Below are positions 5,947-6,278 of a DNA stretch of 6,278 bases, piece after piece. The notes beneath the pieces were generated by a model. It was not told the origin of the DNA and searched no databases. It saw only the letters and a list, made by a program, of their open reading frames with translations. Made by a program: the position numbers and the translations under genes. The DNA is from CAYPOY01 sp964412395 (GTDB taxonomy: Bacteria; Chloroflexota; Anaerolineae; B4-G1), in NCBI GenBank assembly GCA_964412395.1, contig CAYPOY010000315.1, positions 1 to 6,278 on the forward strand, given 5' to 3'. Position 1 is the stretch's first letter, and each line of letters starts with the position of its first letter.

Positions 5947-6116
5947 TCTCCGTGCTCGATGTACGACTCGATGAGTTTACGAGCCACATCCTGGGCGATC
6001 TCCATTGTCTCTGCCATGATGCGACCCTGGGCCAGCAACGCGGGCAGTACCTTGCTGGTGGCCAGGTAGATGCCCTCTTCCAGCCGCTCAATATGGATGG
6101 GGATCAGGTATTCCAT
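5862..6116 (-). CDS. hicB: HicB-like antitoxin with a replaced C-terminus
   Basis: An 84-aa protein starting at ATG 6116-6114 with AAGGAGG (6129-6123) 6 nt upstream. Residues ~1-62 match HicB-family antitoxins: YLIPIHIERLEEGIYLATSK (3-22), VLPALLAQG (23-31) and the helix ETMEIAQDVARKLIESYIEHGD. HicB normally binds and blocks the HicA RNase and may repress its own operon. After about LLPEEL the similarity ends; the last ~20 residues (YLATPPIPAHSPKARC…) are read out of frame through the hicA remnant. So the N-terminal HicB fold may be intact, but its natural tail and its toxin are gone. It could be an orphan antitoxin or a decaying gene; I call it CDS because start, RBS and frame are intact. 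Confidence 0.72.
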   Translation of the reverse strand: MEYLIPIHIERLEEGIYLATSKVLPALLAQGRIMAETMEIAQDVARKLIESYIEHGDLLPEELSHYLATPPIPAHSPKARCRPY

Positions 6117-6122
6117 CGTCTC

Positions 6123-6129
6123 CCTCCTT
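6123..6129 (-). promoter_or_regulatory. ribosome binding site of hicB
   Basis: Read on the minus strand this is AAGGAGG, 6 nt before the ATG at 6116. It is a textbook Shine-Dalgarno and fixes the hicB start, and it shows that the 5' end of this locus has not decayed. Confidence 0.7.
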
Positions 6130-6144
6130 GCGCTGTGTCAGGTG

Positions 6145-6178
6145 CAAGTATTGTACTTGATTCCTCACTTGTTGACCA
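6145..6178 (-). promoter_or_regulatory. possible hicB promoter with an overlapping palindrome (candidate operator)
   Basis: On the minus strand TGGTCA (6178-6173; 4 of 6 to TTGACA) and TACAAT (6155-6150; 5 of 6 to TATAAT) are separated by exactly 17 nt and lie 29 nt or more upstream of the hicB start. A perfect palindrome, CAAGTA-TTG-TACTTG (6145-6159), covers the -10 box. A dimeric repressor there would block the promoter, and HicB antitoxins often repress their own operon. The palindrome is seen directly; the promoter boxes and the operator role are inference. Confidence 0.35.
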
Positions 6179-6184
6179 CTGGGG

Positions 6185-6274
6185 GTGATTCGGGAGAATG
6201 ATGAATGGAAGCACAATGGTTACCTCGACTTTATCCATTTGAGAGTCTTTGAGGAACTCGAAAGCCAAAGGTAA
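6185..6274 (+). CDS. doubtful short reading frame at the right edge
   Basis: After a stop at 6173-6175, a GTG at 6185 opens a 29-codon frame ending TAA 6272-6274 (IRENDEWKHNGYLDFIHLRVFEELESQR in part: ENDEWKHNGYLDFIHL, then RVFEELESQ). The composition looks protein-like (charged and aromatic, no low complexity), but it has no Shine-Dalgarno and I recognise no family. It may be the remnant of a decayed gene, or chance. The minus strand here also has an open frame entering from beyond 6278, so coding direction is unsettled. Confidence 0.15.
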   Translation: MIRENDEWKHNGYLDFIHLRVFEELESQR

Positions 6275-6278
6275 ATCC

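Noticed and set aside
5357..6091. Minus-strand open frame of 244 codons spanning the end of larE and the hicB region
   Set aside because: It is antisense to larE and out of frame with the HicB and HicA similarities; its composition is shadow-like with no family resemblance.
5952..6188. Plus-strand open frame of 78 codons opposite hicB
   Set aside because: The minus strand has HicB similarity plus an ideal RBS; the + frame is its shadow.

Overview
The window reads as GC-rich bacterial chromosome. Six genes on the + strand (298-5800) are packed head to tail and probably form one operon. The first two encode enzymes of the tetrahydromethanopterin (H4MPT)/methanofuran-type C1 pathway: a formyltransferase/hydrolase (formylmethanofuran dehydrogenase-like) subunit C, then methenyl-H4MPT cyclohydrolase. 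These archaeal-type genes also occur in methylotrophic Proteobacteria, Planctomycetes, NC10 and some Chloroflexota. Two short repeats lie in frame inside operon genes: a 14-bp-arm palindrome with the core AAACCGGGTTTT and an AATTCGC heptamer array. From memory, both types are common in Chloroflexota (Anaerolineae-like) genomes, so I lean towards that phylum. This is an inference that I could not test.

Layout. 1-297: an unrecognised small reading frame, possibly clipped by the left edge, then a 73-nt gap ending in a near-perfect Shine-Dalgarno. 298-1158 fhcC; 1145-2155 mch; 2155-3033 a RimK-family ATP-grasp ligase; 3030-3917 a CitG-like (triphosphoribosyl-dephospho-CoA synthase family) protein; 3934-5004 an archaeal-looking protein with a pol-beta nucleotidyltransferase motif; 4988-5800 a LarE-like PP-loop sulfurtransferase. 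Junctions are overlaps of 14, 1 (or 4), 4 and 17 nt, plus one 16-nt gap. On the - strand, converging on the operon, is a degraded hicB-hicA toxin-antitoxin locus: a HicB-like antitoxin with a good RBS (6116-5862), running in another frame into only the last ~40 codons of hicA (5946-5821). The last ~90 bases hold one doubtful 29-codon frame.

How the genes may work together. FhcC and Mch are consecutive steps between methenyl-H4MPT, formyl-H4MPT and formate. The other formyltransferase/hydrolase subunits (FhcA, B, D) are not in the window. The next genes look like cofactor-building enzymes: an amino-acid (glutamate) ligase, a CitG-like enzyme whose family makes an alpha-ribosidic bond using ATP, and a nucleotidyltransferase. 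Pterin and furan cofactors of this pathway carry an alpha-linked ribose-phosphate and/or glutamate chains, so I propose that this part of the operon makes or modifies the C1 carrier. The CitG-like plus nucleotidyltransferase pair also resembles the CitG/CitX and MdcB/MdcG pairs that build and attach phosphoribosyl-dephospho-CoA. The LarE-like gene at the end has no lar partners in view and is the least explained member. No RNA gene, CRISPR array or insertion sequence was seen, and I found no convincing terminator.
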